Source: Larkinella insperata (GTDB lineage: Bacteria; Bacteroidota; Bacteroidia; Cytophagales; Spirosomataceae). Taken from it: a DNA stretch of 64,000 nt. The notes under the pieces are model-generated. The model saw nothing but the letters and a program-made list of their open reading frames with translations, had not been told where the DNA came from and searched no databases. Location: NCBI RefSeq assembly GCF_026248825.1, contig NZ_CP110973.1:372001-436000 (forward strand). The letters are read 5' to 3'. The position numbers and the translations under genes were made by a program. This document shows, piece by piece, positions 62,782-64,000 of this stretch; positions within the stretch are counted from its first letter, which is position 1, and each line of letters begins with the position of its first letter.

Positions 62782-64000
62782 ATGGAGGAAATAGCGAAGG
62801 TATCCCTTGATAACGAGATGGATTTGATTCTGGCCCACAAACGGACCATGAAGCTGGCTGAACTGGCGGGCCTGTCCCTGGCGTCGCAGACCACGTTTGC
62901 CACGGCGGTTTCGGAAGTGGCCCGGTACGCCATGGAGCAGGGCACCCGGCCGCAGCTCACCCTGGGGGCAGTTACCGCCCCCAGAAAGCACTATTTAGCC
63001 GCCAGCATTGAAAGCCCGAATCTGCCCGTAGCCAATCCGCTTCATCAGGGGCTGTTGTACGCCCAGCGACTGGTGGAGAAACTGGAGATCGCCAGCAGCA
63101 CCAAAGGAAACCGAATCACCTTATACTACAACCTGCCTCCAACCCGCAAAATCAGCGACGCTCACCTGACCACCTGGCGGGCGCAGTTCAGTACGGACCT
63201 GCCCCTGTCGGCGTACGATGAGATTAAAAACAAAAACGAGCAGTTGCAGGAACTGGCCGGAAGGCTTCAGGATAGTGAGCAGCATTACAAACGGGTAACC
63301 GACGCCCTGCCTCTCATGATTTTCACGGCCAACCAGACCGGGCAGCTGCTGTACGCCAACGCCTGGGTGAGCGAATTCACCGGGCAGTCCATTCAAAACC
63401 TGAACCAGACTAAATGGGCCAAGGTGATGCACCCGGACGATTATGCCGCCTATTGGAAAGAATGGACCAAACAGGCCGCCAAAGGTCTCCCCTTCCACTA
63501 CGAATGCCGGCTCAAAGAACAGGCCGGTCAAGACTACCAGTGGCACCTTTTCTCGGCGTTGCCCGTGAACAGCGAACCGGCGCGGGTTGCCGCCTGGACG
63601 GGTTTCGCGGTCAACATTCATGCCCAGAAGATTGTAGGGCAGACCTTGCAGGAAAAAGAAGAGCTGGCACTGGCGAAAACCAAACTCGAACAATCGCAGC
63701 GCGAACTGCAGGCAACGGTCAGCGAACTCAACCGGAGTAATGCCGAACTTAGCCAGTTTGCCTACGTGGCCTCGCACGACCTCCAGGAACCCCTGCGCAA
63801 AATTCAGGCGTTTGGTGACCTGCTCATCAGTCAGTATGCCCCCAAACTCGACGAGCCCGGGGCGGATCTGATCACCCGGATGCAGAGTGCGGCCGGACGC
63901 ATGAAAGTCCTGGTAAAGGATCTGCTTTCCTATTCCCGACTCACGACGCAGCAACAGCCGTTTGAACCCCTGAATCTCAACCAGATTCTGTCTGAAGTGC
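62782..64000 (+). CDS. histidine kinase with N-terminal RsbT/RsbW-like domain and PAS domain (cut by window end)
   Basis: At least 406 residues; the frame is open to the last base. ATG at 62782, 5 nt after the phosphatase gene. Residues about 10-115 look like a GHKL ATPase of the RsbT/RsbW group, but the N box reads TAVSEVARYAMEQG, with Tyr where the Mg-binding Asn should be, so it is probably inactive. Next come a helical linker, a PAS domain (about 175-290), a coiled coil, and the HisKA box with His in FAYVASHDLQEPLRKIQAF. The catalytic ATPase lies beyond the window. Likely the output partner of the stressosome. Confidence 0.88.
   Translation, partial: MEEIAKVSLDNEMDLILAHKRTMKLAELAGLSLASQTTFATAVSEVARYAMEQGTRPQLTLGAVTAPRKHYLAASIESPNLPVANPLHQGLLYAQRLVEKLEIASSTKGNRITLYYNLPPTRKISDAHLTTWRAQFSTDLPLSAYDEIKNKNEQLQELAGRLQDSEQHYKRVTDALPLMIFTANQTGQLLYANAWVSEFTGQSIQNLNQTKWAKVMHPDDYAAYWKEWTKQAAKGLPFHYECRLKEQAGQDYQWHLFSALPVNSEPARVAAWTGFAVNIHAQKIVGQTLQEKEELALAKTKLEQSQRELQATVSELNRSNAELSQFAYVASHDLQEPLRKIQAFGDLLISQYAPKLDEPGADLITRMQSAAGRMKVLVKDLLSYSRLTTQQQPFEPLNLNQILSEV

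Noticed and set aside
1..64000. CRISPR array or insertion sequence
   Set aside because: No regularly spaced repeats, transposase-like gene or terminal inverted repeats with target duplications were seen.

Overview
The window reads as a chromosomal segment of a Bacteroidota (Cytophagales/Spirosomataceae-like, e.g. a Spirosoma or Larkinella relative; the genus is inference). The reasons are two SusC/SusD pairs, lipoproteins with late cysteine lipoboxes, promoters of the Bacteroidota type (TTTG, about 19-21 nt, TAnnTTTG), weak Shine-Dalgarno signals and moderately high GC. No phage, insertion sequence, CRISPR array or rRNA was seen. One tRNA gene (Arg, anticodon ACG) is present.

Layout. 1-3928: tripartite drug efflux operon (TolC-like end, HlyD/EmrA-like adaptor, EmrB-like MFS pump, MarR regulator). 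4052-6076: glutamine-dependent NAD+ synthetase. 6105-6689: a toxin-antitoxin-like DUF433/DUF5615 pair in which both genes are broken. 6851-9460: beta-helix lipoprotein and an EamA exporter. 9467-11267: BlaI/BlaR1-type pair whose M56 peptidase carries two BamA-like POTRA domains. 11534-13207: an unknown protein and a PhnZ-like HD protein. 13307-18117: an orphan SusC/SusD pair.

18450-33041 is a polysaccharide-utilisation-type locus: a LacI regulator, a twin operator, then SusC, SusD, an (alpha/alpha)-toroid-like exported protein, a sodium:solute symporter, a GH2 glycosidase and a FAD oxidoreductase. The expected flow is outer-membrane capture, periplasmic cleavage, symport and cytoplasmic oxidation; the substrate is unknown. 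33340-38166 is a peroxide/heme neighbourhood (AhpC, AhpD-like, diheme cytochrome, ferrochelatase, OxyR with cysteines at 199 and 208). 38163-56287 is mostly housekeeping: DEAD-box helicase, NADAR protein, NuoH, two paralogous lytic transglycosylases around a PAS histidine kinase, RecQ, S9 peptidase, MauG-type peroxidase, AsnRS, sigma-54, a PAP2-related membrane protein and an enoyl-CoA hydratase. 56358-59088: tRNA-Arg, DoxX, HxlR, siderophore-interacting protein and an AraC regulator. 59344-59940: a SusD remnant.

60110-64000 is the most interesting part. It is a stressosome operon (RsbR, RsbS, RsbT) followed by a fused ATPase-PP2C phosphatase and, in the same operon, a histidine kinase whose N-terminus looks like a degenerate RsbT/RsbW ATPase. 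No sigma-B or anti-sigma gene is present, so the stressosome output probably goes into a phosphorelay. The kinase runs off the window end.
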